Source: Torymus aiolomorphi (Eukaryota; Arthropoda; Insecta; Hymenoptera; Torymidae). From it: DNA of 64,000 nucleotides. Under the pieces are notes generated by a model, which was given only the letters and a program-made list of their open reading frames with translations, was not told the DNA's origin and ran no database searches. Position numbers and translations under genes: made by a program. The stretch lies in assembly GCA_036365515.1 (NCBI GenBank), contig CM070874.1, positions 215,378,942-215,442,941 of the forward strand. Reading direction: 5' to 3'. Positions 1 through 11,071 of the stretch are shown here, in pieces (position 1 is the first letter of the stretch; the number at the start of each line of letters is the position of its first letter).

Positions 1-330
1 TGTTGAGCGGCGAGAGGGAACTGATGATAATAGCCGCCGCATCGCTTCAGCGGCGCGTCGGCGTCTTCTTCTTCTTCTCGCTCCGCCTCTCACGCATCCC
101 GCTTGGCGCGCGGCGAGTCGCTATACGTGCAGGCGCGCGAAATTCAAATCTCGCTGCGCGGTATACGCGACCGCCTTTACCTTTATTCATGCGCCCGTTA
201 CGACCTCTACTTAAAATGAGAATTGAAAATAATAGTCAGACGTTAGAGTCTTGGCTAAAAAAAAGCATTTTTTGTCTATACTTGAAGAAACTTAGTCGAT
301 ATTAGTGCTGTGCTCTTGTACATATTTACT
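1..330. other. GC-richer segment with no identified gene
   Basis: The first ~180 bases are GC- and CpG-rich, unlike the AT-rich DNA that follows. A 100-codon open frame on + (3-305) runs through it, but the peptide is Arg-rich with no domain I recognise and the open frame is expected in CpG-rich DNA. It could be the edge of a promoter or first exon lying left of the window. No function is assigned. Confidence 0.3.
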
Positions 331-1235
331 TAAACACCAATTAAAAGATTATGCCAAATGAACATTACAATACAGAAAAAAGCAAAAATGATGTGTTATT
401 GTTGTGAAAATTTCAACGAATAAAAGTGATCAGTTTATCTAATTTTATAATTTCTCACGGTGGGAGACATCAAAATGTTTCAGAGGATTTCTCAGTAAAT
501 AGTTTTCTACACAAGATTCGGATAATTATTTGAAAAAGTATACAAGAGTGTTAAGAAAGCTTTTATTATCAGTAATTCTTAGTTCATAAACTGATTGTTT
601 TTAATTTTACAAGATGTGTGGCAATCATGAGGTACTAAATTAAGATGTTTTATATTTTCTACTATAAAAGAATATCGAGAAAGCTTTTTCTCCCAATGAT
701 TCTTAGTTCATAAAATTTTGTTTTTAATTTTGCAAGATGTGTCTGATAGGTTATTAATTCAAGTGGTTTCTAGTGAAAACTTCAATGAATCCGAGCGTTG
801 AAAATAATGTAATTAATGATTGGCTTATGGTGAAGGGCGCCAAATGTTTGAGAGGAACCATTTGTTCTGTGAATATACAGTACATGAAACCATAATATAA
901 ATTACTGTAATGGCTACTTTTGAAATCTGTAACCAACATTTTAATTTGCTAGCTGATTGCGACTCAGTAGTATAATTATTAGATCTGGTACCCTTGCAAG
1001 TCTGTGATATAATAGTATGAAAATGAAATATGTGGATGACAAAATAATGAAACGAAATCCAGCTTTAGAATGTGCAATAGAAGGCTAAAGGTAAATGTTA
1101 GCACAAATTTAATAATGTAATAATAATTTGTCAAAAAAACAAGAGCAAATGGATGCATAAGAGTGTTTTGTGAAAAAACATAGTATCAGGTGCTGTTACG
1201 TAAGCGTAGTTAAATTGGCAAACTTTGATTATCGA
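331..1235 (-). repeat. Dispersed repeat, inverted copy of the 59.7-60.7 kb repeat
   Basis: Two diverged sub-copies of one unit lie at about 480-640 and 660-880, each containing a 'tcttagttcataaa' block followed by 'tttttaattttgcaagatgtg'. The reverse complement of 'aattaatgattgg' with adjacent 'cttatggtg' recurs at about 59790-59815 as 'caccatgaaccaatcatt'. The segment therefore belongs to the same family as the tandem array right of the 56.7-59.3 kb element, in the opposite orientation. No coding potential is seen. Confidence 0.6.
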
Positions 1236-2915
1236 TCGTCAAGTAATGCAAACCATTCTCCGAAAAACTGTATGACTATGTTCTAAGAAATGTATTCAAA
1301 TTTCTTCATTCTTCTATACAAATTAAACACCAGTAAGTACTGAAATCAATTAATTGTAGTCATGTACCGGCCATAAGAACTTTTAGTACCTCGCGTGTAA
1401 AATTACATTTTACGCCCACGTCATAACTTCAAAATCGTTCAGCCAGCGGACATAAAGTGCTACATAATGCCCAAGAGGCCCAATAGCTCATACACTCCTA
1501 CAAAACTTTATAGTACCTACGTACTTTACGCCCATGTTGTCGAAAATTATTTTAATTAAATAACTATAATGCCTTCTTTTTATTTCTAAAATTCATAAGA
1601 ATTTTTTCAGATATTTACGAAAAGTCAAAGCCTATATAAAAAATTACATAGTTACCAATACATCACAATTTTTCATTATTCCTCCTCAATTTTGAACTTT
1701 CTATAATATTACGCATCTTGGAAGGACAAGAAAAGTCTAGAGCTGCTCTAGCAATAGTGGTCCTCTGATCTCCCGTACATACATGGCGGGCCCGACGGTT
1801 TGCAGTTCAAGACGTAAGGCATGGTCATTTTCATATAAATATTCATATGTTTAAAGATCAGATAAGATGTATAAATGGGTTGCTTCTACATATTAACTAC
1901 TGATCTATGAATCTATCACTCTATTTTTAAATAGAAAGTACACGCCCGCGTGAAAATATCATATGAGATCTCATACGAGATATGTGCTGCCTGAAATTCT
2001 CACATGAGATCTTATATGATATTTACACGGGGGAAAAGGATATAACATGTTTTGCTTATAAAACGGTTAGTAGAATGTAAAGGACTTTTGAGCAGGCTAT
2101 AAATGTATATGAATTTTTTATTTTATTCTCCTACAAAAGGAACGGACAAAAGGAAAAATATGTTTAGTAATAAAATATATATCATTGTTCTGGACATGTA
2201 CGGATATGTTGTACTTAACGGAATCAATTAAAAATTAGAGCCAATGTAATTATTTATGGTGGACTTATAGGTATAAATATTGTGAATGAATTTATGCAAA
2301 AATTTAGTATTCTACATTTAAGTAGACCACGTAACTGCAAACCGTCGGGCCCGCCAAGTATGTACGGGAGATCGGAGGACCACCCCTGTTAGAGCAGCTC
2401 TAGACTTCTCTTGTTCTTCCAAGATGCGTAATATTATAGAAAGTTCAAAATTGAGGAGGAATAATCATAAATAGTGATGAATTGGTAACTATGTAATTTT
2501 TTTATATATGCTTTGACTTTTCGGAAATACCTGAAAAAATTCTTATGAATTTTAGAAATAAAAAGAAGGCATTATAGTTATTTAATTAAAATAATTTTCG
2601 ACCACATGGGCGTAAAGTACGTAGGTACTATAAAGTTTTGTAGGAGTGTATGAGCTATTGGGCCTCTTGGGCATTATGTAGCACTTTATGTCCGCTGGCT
2701 GAGCGATTTTGAAGTTATGACGTGGGCGTAAAATGTAATTTTACACGCGAGGTACTAAAAGTTCTTATGGCCGGTACATGACTACAATTAATTGATTTCA
2801 GTACTTACTGGTGTTTAATTTGTATAGAAGAATGAAGAAATTTGTATACATTTCTGAGAACATACAGTTTTTCGGAGAATGGTTTGCATTACTTGACTTT
2901 AGATAATTTATTTCA
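1236..2915. mobile_element. Long-inverted-repeat (foldback) element, copy 1
   Basis: Two arms of about 580 bp, roughly 1236-1818 and 2336-2915, are inverted copies of each other. For example 'gcgggcccgacggtttgcag' near 1793 pairs with 'ctgcaaaccgtcgggcccgc' near 2335. Both arms carry the tracts around 'tattacgcatcttgg' and 'tacacgcgaggtacta'. The ~520-bp spacer holds smaller palindromes built on 'catatgagatctcata'. No transposase is encoded. A second copy sits at about 56640-59270 with the spacer in the opposite orientation. This is a non-autonomous foldback DNA element of unknown superfamily. Confidence 0.75.
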
Positions 2916-3230
2916 CAACTTTCGTTTGTTTGATTTGCAGTGAACAATTTGAATGTACTTACATATAATTTGTTGAGCATACATTGACTCAAAGAAGTAA
3001 AAGACTTTTTTACTATAGTATTTATTTGACTTCTTTTAAAAAATCATAAATATTATTTTATAGATTATACAGAAAAAACTTCTATACTTGCCTTATTTTA
3101 TACTTTCGTAGAAAGTTTTATTAACAATATTATTATTTGTACAGTCATGAAAAAAATTATAACCATTTGTAGAGGGTGCTCATTGATTGTTTTGAAAAAA
3201 TATTTAAGCTCTCATTAAAATTTTTGGTAC
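2916..3230. repeat. Outer flank shared with element copy 2
   Basis: This stretch continues the similarity beyond the arm. The tract 'tatacttgccttattttata' followed by 'ctttcgtagaaagttttat' is also found at about 58945-58980 and again at about 59305-59345. It is probably the end of the foldback element or a linked repeat. Confidence 0.55.
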
Positions 3231-4394
3231 AGAGGGAGAGAGAGAGGGGAAAGAAGAGAGGGTGGGAGTGCTTAGTAAATAATGTTTGTTAAGTATAAAA
3301 CTATATAGAATAGTAACCAAACTTATTCTTGCCTATAAGTTTTTACTTTTGTAAAAAAAAATTTAGAGAAATTTCACAAATTTTTAAGTATAAAAGTATA
3401 AATAATGTTTGTTAAGTATAAAACTACACTTTAATTGAATTCACAACTTTTTTGGGTTTGACTTTCAGTATCCGCGTGAAAGAAATTTATTTCGACTTTA
3501 GAACGCAAAAATTTATTATTTATTCGTAGAATTCCTTTTCATAAAATAAAGCGTAAATAATTTTTTAGGATATTGTATAGGTTTCGGAAAATAATTCTTA
3601 TGGTTTCCGAAAAAATTCTTATCGTTTGTAAAAGTTTTTGTAAAGTGATTGTAAAGGTTTTGGAAAAGAATTTCTCGTTGCTTGCAAAAATTTGTAAAGG
3701 ATTGTAGAAGTTTTGTAAAATAATTTATTAATGGATTCTTTAAAAGATGTACTGATGGACCATTTTTGGAGATATTTTTTAGAGAAAATATAATAATGAA
3801 AAATTTGCAGAAATGATTCTGTTATTGAAAGTACTCAACTTTAAGTTAATGAGTAATACTACAGATAAGAAAAATGATTTTTGTAAGAAAAATAAAAAAT
3901 TTTCATAGCAAATACATACAAACAAATATTGTAAAGATAGTACACTCTTTAATTAAAACTCGCCTAATTAAGAATATATCTTGAATCTTTAATTAAACGC
4001 TTGTAAACCATTGAAATTAAATTTAAATTTTATTTTTAATAAAAACAATTCATTTAATTAAGAACTATATTTAGAACCTTCATTGAAAGGAGTGTTTATA
4101 TTCAATTACTAAAATATATAAAACTGTTAATTACAGAACAAAAAACATTTTTGATTGTAGTTTTTACATTTTCTTTATTACTTTTCTTTTTACTATTTAT
4201 TCTTATTTTATATTTGTTAATCTTGCTCTTTAATTCCGCTACTTCTTGGGCTAATGCAGATAACGCCACTTGTTGGTTGAATGCATTGATGTGTTGTTGT
4301 TGGAACTGTTGCAGGTCGTGGTAAAAATTTTGTTTGTAAAAATTCCTATTTTGCCCCCCTTTATTTCCTCGGGTAGCTGCAAATTATATTTATA
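3231..4394. other. AT-rich DNA with short tandem and microsatellite tracts
   Basis: A GA-rich tract lies at about 3231-3270. The block 'aataatgtttgttaagtata' occurs twice (about 3279 and 3401). Loose repeats built on 'ttgtaaag.ttttg.aaa' lie at 3560-3740, and 'tttaattaa' blocks at 3950-4090. I see no gene in it. Confidence 0.55.
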
Positions 4395-4735
4395 CGTTAT
4401 CTCTCACTCTCGCTCTCCCTCCCCCATCACCCTCCCTCTCCACCCCACTCTCCTTCCATCTCCCTTACTCTCCCTCGCTCTTCCTCGCTTTCCCCTCTCC
4501 CTCCCACTAACTCACTCACCCCTCTCCCTCTCTCTCCCTCCCTCTCCCACTCTCCGTGCCTTCCCCTCCCTCTCCCTCCCTTCCCCTTCTTCTCACTCCT
4601 TCTCCCTCCTTCTGCCCCTCTCCCTCCCTCTCCCTCCCTCCCCTCCCACTCCCTCCATCGCCCCCTACCCCCTCTCTGCCCCCTCCGCCTTCTTCGTACT
4701 CCCTCGCCCTCCCTCTTCCTCCTTAGGGACGTCGT
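4395..4735. repeat. Polypyrimidine (C/T) low-complexity tract
   Basis: About 340 bp is almost pure C and T on the + strand, mostly 'ctccctc' and 'tctccctc' variants. Open frames on both strands across it encode only Ser/Leu/Pro-rich or Arg/Gly/Glu-rich low-complexity peptides and are not genes. Homopurine-homopyrimidine tracts of this length can form triplex DNA. Confidence 0.85.
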
Positions 4736-4847
4736 TTGCGCCATGGATGGTCTGAATTTATCCAGACCTGGAAAATGGATAGGTATAGAATCCAGACCTG
4801 GGATTCAAGAATAAAAAATCATAAACCGAACTAACCTAAACTGAGCA

Positions 4848-5750
4848 CCCAAACAGGCGGGGAAGGCAAGTTCGCGCACAAAATTATTAATGTGTAGATG
4901 GGCAGGCAGAATAGGTTTCATTAAAATAATAAATTTAAAACCCAAATAGGCGGGGGAGAAAGGTTGACACCTTTGCAAGAAAAAAAATAACGTAGTTTAT
5001 TTTTTTTCCTTCAAACAAAAAAAAACGTACATATTTAACCAATTTTTAAACCCAAGTAGACGGGGGATATGAGGACCACGCTTATGAGGAAATTACGTAG
5101 ACGTGCAACAATAAGCAAGACAATTATTTAAACAATTTTAAACCCAAGTAGGCGGGAGATATGAGGTCCACGCATGTAAGGGAGTCATGTATACATGAAA
5201 AAATAAGCAAAACTATTATTTAAATAATTTTGAACCCAAGTAGCCAGGGGACGCGAGTTCCACGCATATTAGGGAATTATGCAGACGTACAACATGAAGC
5301 AAGATAAGTATTTAAACAATTTTAAACCCAAGAAGGCCGGGGGACGCGAGGTCCACGCATATGAGGGAATTATGTAGACGTACAACAATAAGCAAGACAA
5401 TTATTTAAACAACTTTAAAAACAAGTAGGCGGGGGATATGAGGTCCACGCATATTAGGGAATTACGTAGATGTGCAACAATAAGTAAAATCCATTATTTA
5501 AACAATTTTTAAACGGAAGTAGGCGTGTAATATAGGGTCCACGCATGTAAGGGAGTTATGTAGACATAAAAAAATAAGCAAAACGATAATTTAAATAATT
5601 TTTAAACCTAAGTAGTCGGGGGATGCTAGGTCCACGTTTTTAGGGAATTACGTAGACGTACAACAATAAGCAAGACAATTATTTAAAGAATTTCTAAACT
5701 CAAGTAGCCAGGGGCAGCGAGGTCGACGCATATACGGGAGTCGAGTTACA
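4848..5750 (+). repeat. 92-93-bp tandem repeat array, direct block
   Basis: The core 'cccaagtaggcgggggatat', or a variant of it, starts at about 5051, 5143, 5235, 5327, 5420, 5513, 5606 and 5699, giving a 92-93-bp period. Degenerate units lie at 4848 and 4940. Each unit carries 'gaggtccacgcatat' and 'caataagcaagacaatta'. Single units recur at 25543-25586 and 36827-37027, so this repeat frames the whole nested complex. Confidence 0.85.
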
Positions 5751-5779
5751 GAGATTAAGAATTTTTGAAATAAAAGGCT

Positions 5780-6340
5780 TGGTTACTTCGCAAGTCTACG
5801 TAACTCCGTTATATGCGTGGAACTCGCACCCCCCCCCCCCGCCGGCTACTTGGATTTAAAAATATTTTAAATAATCGTTTTGATTATTTTGTCAGGTTTA
5901 CATGACTCCCTTACATGCGTGGACCATGCGTCCCCCGGATACTTGGGTTTAAAAATTATTTAAAAAATCGTTTTGCTTATTTTTTCATGTCTACATGACT
6001 CCCTTATATGCGTGGACCTCATGTCCCCCGCCTACTTGGGTTTAAAAATTATTTAAATAATCGTTTGGCTTATTTTTGCATGTCAACATGACTACCTTAT
6101 ATGCGTGGATCTTATATCCCCCACGTATTTTTATTTACGAAAGACTATTATTCGACAAAACTTCTGTCCCTATCTGTCCCTATATTCAAAATTTCTGTCC
6201 CTATTTCCCTATTCTGAAGGCCATAGGAAACTGTTATGCCTGAAATTATTTAAATAATAGTTTTGTTTATTGTTGCACGTCTACGTAATTCCCTAATATG
6301 CGTGGATATCGCGTTCCCCCCGCTACTTGCGTTTAAAAAC
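5780..6340 (-). repeat. 92-93-bp repeat array, inverted block
   Basis: The same unit now lies on the opposite strand ('cccttatatgcgtggacctc'), with copies near 5790, 5892, 5985, 6078 and 6275. It sits head-to-head with the preceding block and has a poly(C) run at about 5829-5841. About 100 bp at 6135-6235, with a repeated 'tctgtccctat', interrupts the array. Confidence 0.8.
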
Positions 6341-7276
6341 CGCTGCCAATTCATTGGCCCGTAGCTTCCTCAACCGTAATTTGTTGATTCCTTTAATTAA
6401 TTTTTAAAAACCAAATTTATAATTTTTTAAAAATTTATTGCATAATTATAATTAAATTCATTTCTAAATATTAAAAATTTTTTATTTTTAAATTTATTTC
6501 TTTATTTATTATTTATTTATATCAAATTTATACCGATGTCATGAAGAAAAAATAAATGCTATATTTCCCAATATGTTGACAAACTAAACCATAATTTCCT
6601 ATGATATAATTTCCTATAAATTCCAATATGGCGACAAATTATCGAAGCACTAGAAAATCCCTTATATGTACGGACAACGCACGACGCACCGCACCGTGTA
6701 GGCGTGTATGCAGTGCTGCGGGATTCGTGACTAACCCAAAGCTTGTTGGACCCGGCCTGAATACATACTGCACTACACGCTACCCCGATCGGAGCGCCAC
6801 CTTCTCTTATACTATTTTAATTATTCATCAGTTTTGTACACTTAAACTCAAGAATTCAATCTTGAAAATTCAAACATATTACATTTTGACGCCAATACTG
6901 TATACTTTTATAATATCGTCGCCTGAAAGAAAGAACCTTCCAACTCAGTTCGGCGCGTAAGAACGAGCCAACTCGGCTCGGCGATGTAACAATCTGCCAA
7001 CTCGGCTCGGCGCGTAAGAACGTGCCAACGCGGCGTGGCGCGTAAGAACGTGCCAACTCGCCCGAGAACGTAAGAACATACCAACTCGCCGCACGCCGTT
7101 TAAAAATTTTGGAGTTGACTGTACTAAACTACTAATATATGTATTCAGTAGACGAGTTTTGATTAGCTAAACTCGATTTTGAGATCTATTTTATTGTATG
7201 ACTGTCACAATTAGTATGGAATAATGTTTATATTAGATTCAATAGGATCTACACACGGCGAAAAAATTGTATATAG
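6341..7276. repeat. Composite repeat arm (left), inverted relative to 13.4-15.5 kb
   Basis: Three blocks recur as reverse complements to the right. Block A (about 6341-6540, 'gctgccaattcattggcccg') recurs at about 14260-14460. Block B (about 6715-6912, 'ctacacgctaccccgatcgg') recurs at about 13405-13575. Block C (6913-7276) recurs at about 15105-15488. The block order is rearranged on the right (B, A, C), so these are separate copies rather than one simple palindrome. The gag-only LTR element is inserted in block C, which resumes at 12096. Confidence 0.7.
6925..7090 (-). repeat. 28-bp minisatellite inside block C
   Basis: About five or six units of a 28-bp repeat ('gcgtaagaacgtgccaactc' plus 8 bp) are GC-rich against an AT-rich background. 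The same minisatellite, inverted, is at 15290-15475. There are no unique spacers, so it is not CRISPR-like. Confidence 0.8.
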
Positions 7277-8296
7277 TGTAACAGGATGGCTGCTGGGGAA
7301 AAATTCCGAAACGCCACAGGCCAGCGATGCCCTAGAACACGGTGCCGCGGGTGTCAAACTAAAATGACTTGCCCGGGGATCTGCTTCTGTAATCCTGAAA
7401 ACAACGCGAAGATCGCACACGAACTTCGCTTTCCAACTAAATGGATCGCTGAGTAAAATACGCGCGCTCAAAGAGTAAAGCGCGCGGCCGCTAAGTTCAG
7501 CTATGAAAACGACCGGCGGAGTCGTTTTCCCGCGGAGGCGGCGGTATCCGGGAGAAGGTTAGGTTAAGGTCGATAAATGAAGAATAGCCTCAATTACTTC
7601 ACAGAACAATAACAAGGTCTATTCTTAAATTATTACAACATAAACGCGTCGCGTTGCGCGCCGGCAAGAAGACGTGATCCGCTGACGGCGCGGGCGGATC
7701 AATGTATTTATTCTCGCTGGGCCGGTGAACGCCACACCGGCCGCTCGTCGCAGCGAGCCGAAAATACAAATAAAACGCTGCGCGGAAAATACTCGAAGAG
7801 TCTTACCGGGAGGGGAGTGCACTCCCCTCGTCGCTCGCTCACGAATCCGCTCCTGCGTCAGGCCTTATCCTCCGGTCGACTTCGGAGTGTTCAGGCCGAG
7901 TCTTAACGTCCAGTGTTCACCTACAGGCGCTTCGGACCCCAGGAGTGGCTCGGATTGCTCACGTGCGCTGCTCTTTGTGGTCGGTACGTGGACTGGCGCT
8001 GCGCTGCACCGGTGAGCACGCACGATACCGTTTTCTTCACGGACGATCAAAATTACTCGCGTACGCGCGGTTTGACAGCTCGAGAGAATCTGATTCAAAA
8101 ATGAATCCTGCGCTACTTTGCAACGGTCAAAGTCGCGCCTGCCCCGCGCGTAGCTAACGCAAATACATCGTCCGAGCGATGTCAACACACGCTCGCGATA
8201 CACGAATTCGCGGGAACGAGAGCCTAACGGGTTCGATAGAATACGGAGGACCGAGATACTTATCTTCTTCGTATTTTATCTTGGAACCTCGTTATA
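7277..8296 (-). repeat. 3' LTR of the gag-only element
   Basis: It is 1020 bp and, apart from scattered substitutions, equals 11072-12091. On + it starts TGTAACAGG and ends GTTATA. Open frames inside it, such as 7725-8015 + and 7865-8203 -, recur in the other LTR because of the duplication, not because they are genes. Confidence 0.9.
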
Positions 8297-8306
8297 CCCC
8301 TCTCCC
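8297..8306 (-). other. Polypurine tract of the gag-only element
   Basis: On the minus strand GGGAGAGGGG lies immediately before the 3' LTR. This is the expected position and composition for the plus-strand primer of an LTR retrotransposon. Confidence 0.75.
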
Positions 8307-8364
8307 AGACGTTGCGTAGCGGAAGAGAAGCAACTCGATACTGAGGCTCTCGTTCGATTCGAGT

Positions 8365-10305
8365 TTATGTCGTCATCAGCGGCAGAGACGACAGTTCCGG
8401 ATACGCGCGGATCAGCTCGTGCACTAAACGGCTGATCAAACGATCCACATCGAGGGATCGTCCCGCGCACGCACACGGTGGGTCGCTCATCACCGTAATT
8501 CCGCTGAATTCCAACGGCGGTCGGGACCAGTCCCATGACGATTGATGGACCGGAGACGGTTGGCACTTCTGGCGCTGGGGCTCCGGTCGACAACTGTCGT
8601 CATCCCTCCTAGGTTGACTTGGCAGGTCGTCTTGCCTTCTTCTTGTCTCACTCTTCGGACCCTTTTTCCGCTCCGGGCAGGCCCAGTGAAGATGCGTTGG
8701 TGACTTACACGTCCAACACAATTTTCTGGTTGGACTCGGTGGTGGAGAGTTATATACTCTGAGCGCGTTCCTCGATCTTGACGAGCGGTATACTCTACTA
8801 TCCAACTCCTGCTGGATATACCGCTGTTTGGAACGTCGAGAGGCTACCGTCGTCCAAGGATTCGAACCTGTCCCTTGGTTCGAACCCAGTCTGCTCGAGG
8901 GTTTTATGCCTTTATCTCTTTCAGATAACTTTGGAGATCGTTGCGTGGCCGCTGCATACGCCTCTTTTTTCCCTGTAGAGCTGGACTGTTGAGGACTTCG
9001 GGACGACTTCTTGCTGTCTTTAGTCCCTAGGTCCGATCGAGGTTGCTTGGCATGGCGCTTAGTTGCACCTGCGACTCGTTTCTTGTTAGGCACAGCGGAA
9101 TTGTGAAGCGACGACATTTGCGCGCGTAGCTGGCGCAGCTCGTCGTGCAGTCGCCTTACCTCTTCGCTTAGGCGCCTAACTTTCTCCTCCTCCAATTTAC
9201 GCGTCTGATTACATTCGCATTCGCAATGACGCTCGCCTTCTGCTTGCGTCGATACGTCGCGAAATTGCGAAGTAATCAGCGTTCTGCCCACCGGTTGTGT
9301 GGTCACCAGACTATTAATCTCTTCCTCGTTGCTCCTTGGAAGGCTTGTCTGCTCTTCGTCTTCAGGAGTCTGGGAAAGAGTAATACAGCCGTCCGATGCC
9401 GATGTATTCCATAAACGGGCCATATCGGACGCTTCGGACCGGGGGAAGCTTGGAAAATCTCCCTTCCCCCAGGCTGCATTTGCTCCGTCGTCGTGAGCTT
9501 GGGAGTATTCAGCACAGCCGTTCGGTGCCCTCAGGCGGTCTGTATACGCCAAGCGACGTGAAGTGTCATACTTCTCGAACAGGGGGAAGCTTGGAGGATC
9601 TCCCCTCCCCTAGGCTGTGCTTACTCCGACGTCGAATTCGTGGATGGAAGCTAAATTTGATGGCGATGTTGCGGTTGCTGCGCAGCTGTCCGAAATCCAT
9701 GTGTGGTCTGCATTCCCCGAGCAACTCGCGTTCTCAGATTCTTCGGACTGGGATGAGATCGTGGAATCTCCCCTCCCCCAAGCTGTGCTGCACCTTAGTT
9801 GTACCTGGACTTCACCCGGTCCTCCCTCTGGAGATAGAGTGCTCCGTAGTGACTTAAGAGCCTTGTGTCTTACGTCGGGAGGACTACCTGCTCTCTGCTC
9901 CATATTCTGGTAGACGTATCTCCGTATGGAACTCAGCAAGTTGTTGTCTACTGGTTTATTCGACATCAGTTGCTGAAACAGGCTGTGGGTCAAGGGGTCG
10001 GCGATTCGGTTCACTTCTGGAGCGCCGCTTGCATTGAGGGTCGTCGTGTTGACGAACTTATTCCTCCAATCGAGCCTCCTTGTGAACTGCTCGTAAGAAC
10101 TTCCACTTATTTCTTGTGTGAAGTGGGCTGGGTTGTAACTTCCCATTAGACACTGAGCGATTCGCTTAGAATCCCCCTCGAGATGTCCGGTGCTTCTTAA
10201 ATCTAGAGCTATATTTGCTTCTATTACAGCTTCAAAGCTCAGCTCTAGATTTTTGCGCCAATGCTCCATCCTTTCGGCTAGTTCTTCTGGGATCGATGAT
10301 TCCAT
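8365..10305 (-). pseudogene. gag: Gag-like protein, frame interrupted by one TAG
   Basis: One minus-strand frame of about 647 codons runs from an ATG at 10305 to a stop at 8365, broken once by TAG at 9610-9612. The N-terminal 231 residues are helical-looking and resemble a capsid region. Three degenerate internal repeats built on A-W-G-(R/K)-G-D follow. The premature TAG falls exactly at the Trp position of the middle repeat, suggesting TGG to TAG. The C-terminal part has a charged coiled-coil (LEEEKVRRLSEEVRRLHDEL), a basic Ser/Lys-rich stretch, and one CCHC zinc knuckle (CWTCKSPTHLHWACPE) typical of nucleocapsid domains. No pol follows. It would coat element RNA in virus-like particles, if functional. 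The source family is not identified. Confidence 0.75.
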
Positions 10306-11051
10306 CTTGCGAAGCTAGACCGACTGTATAAAATTGTGTGACGAATTGTGTGTGTATGCGCAACTAACTGCTGAGATTCTCTCTCAAATTGGCCGTCTGT
10401 TACGCAAATTACAATGTTAGAATTCTAACTACCACACACAATTGTCCCAAGCTGCTCGAGAACGACGTATCTCGATGCAGCTAGCTAGGGAGAGAGCGTG
10501 GCTATTCCAAAAAAAAATTTCGCGACGATAACGACTTATATAATTCCCGCAACCAAAAAAAAAAAAATAAAAGTATTCTCACTTTCGACCGGCTGCACGC
10601 ACAAGCACGGTCAACCCAAAAATAATCGCGTGAAATTCGTTTTAAACCTCGCGTCAAAAAAGGAATTTAATTTTCGCCACATATGACGACGAAAACAACG
10701 ATAATCGTCGTTTAAATGCTCTCGCCGTGGCTTTACAGCAGTTTAAAAGACTCGGGACAAGTATACACAATACTGCCCGAGCATAAACATAAACACCTAC
10801 AAAAACAAGCAATCTGCTGTTTTGTGTTTATGTTTCTATGCGCGCCGCGAGTCTTCTTGTCTGTTTGTTTACGCCCGGCACCTCGACTTGGCGAGTTTAA
10901 ATCACTGCGCCTATCAGCTGTAACGGCTTATGGCCACTGGCCGTCTCCTGATTAGTCCGGTGCAGTGATTTGCGCGCGGGCGAATTTAAACGAAACGCGA
11001 TTTGAATAGGCCGGTTTCGAATGTACCGGCCTCTAACCTTCTCCTTAAACC
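10306..11051 (-). other. Untranslated leader of the gag-only element
   Basis: About 750 bp between the primer site and gag has no convincing frame. It contains A-rich runs near 10508 and 10555 and would hold the packaging signal and leader. Nothing more specific can be seen. Confidence 0.6.
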
Positions 11052-11069
11052 CAACACGTTAGGGCGCCA
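11052..11069 (-). other. Primer-binding site of the gag-only element
   Basis: On the minus strand TGGCGCCCTAACGTGTTG begins two bases after the end of the 5' LTR. TGG matches the CCA tail of a tRNA 3' end. The position fixes the element as minus-strand. The specific tRNA was not identified. Confidence 0.75.
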
Positions 11070-11071
11070 GT

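Noticed and set aside
3..305. 100-codon Arg-rich protein at the window start
   Set aside because: CpG-rich DNA readily gives such frames; no domain or neighbour supports it.
4270..4755. 161-codon Ser/Leu/Pro frame and the opposing Arg/Gly/Glu frame
   Set aside because: They come from the C/T-rich low-complexity tract.
6925..7090. CRISPR-like spacing of 28-bp repeats
   Set aside because: Units are adjacent with no unique spacers, and the surroundings are eukaryotic repeats.
7725..8203. Open frames in both directions that recur at 11520-11998
   Set aside because: The recurrence reflects the LTR duplication; neither frame has a recognised domain.
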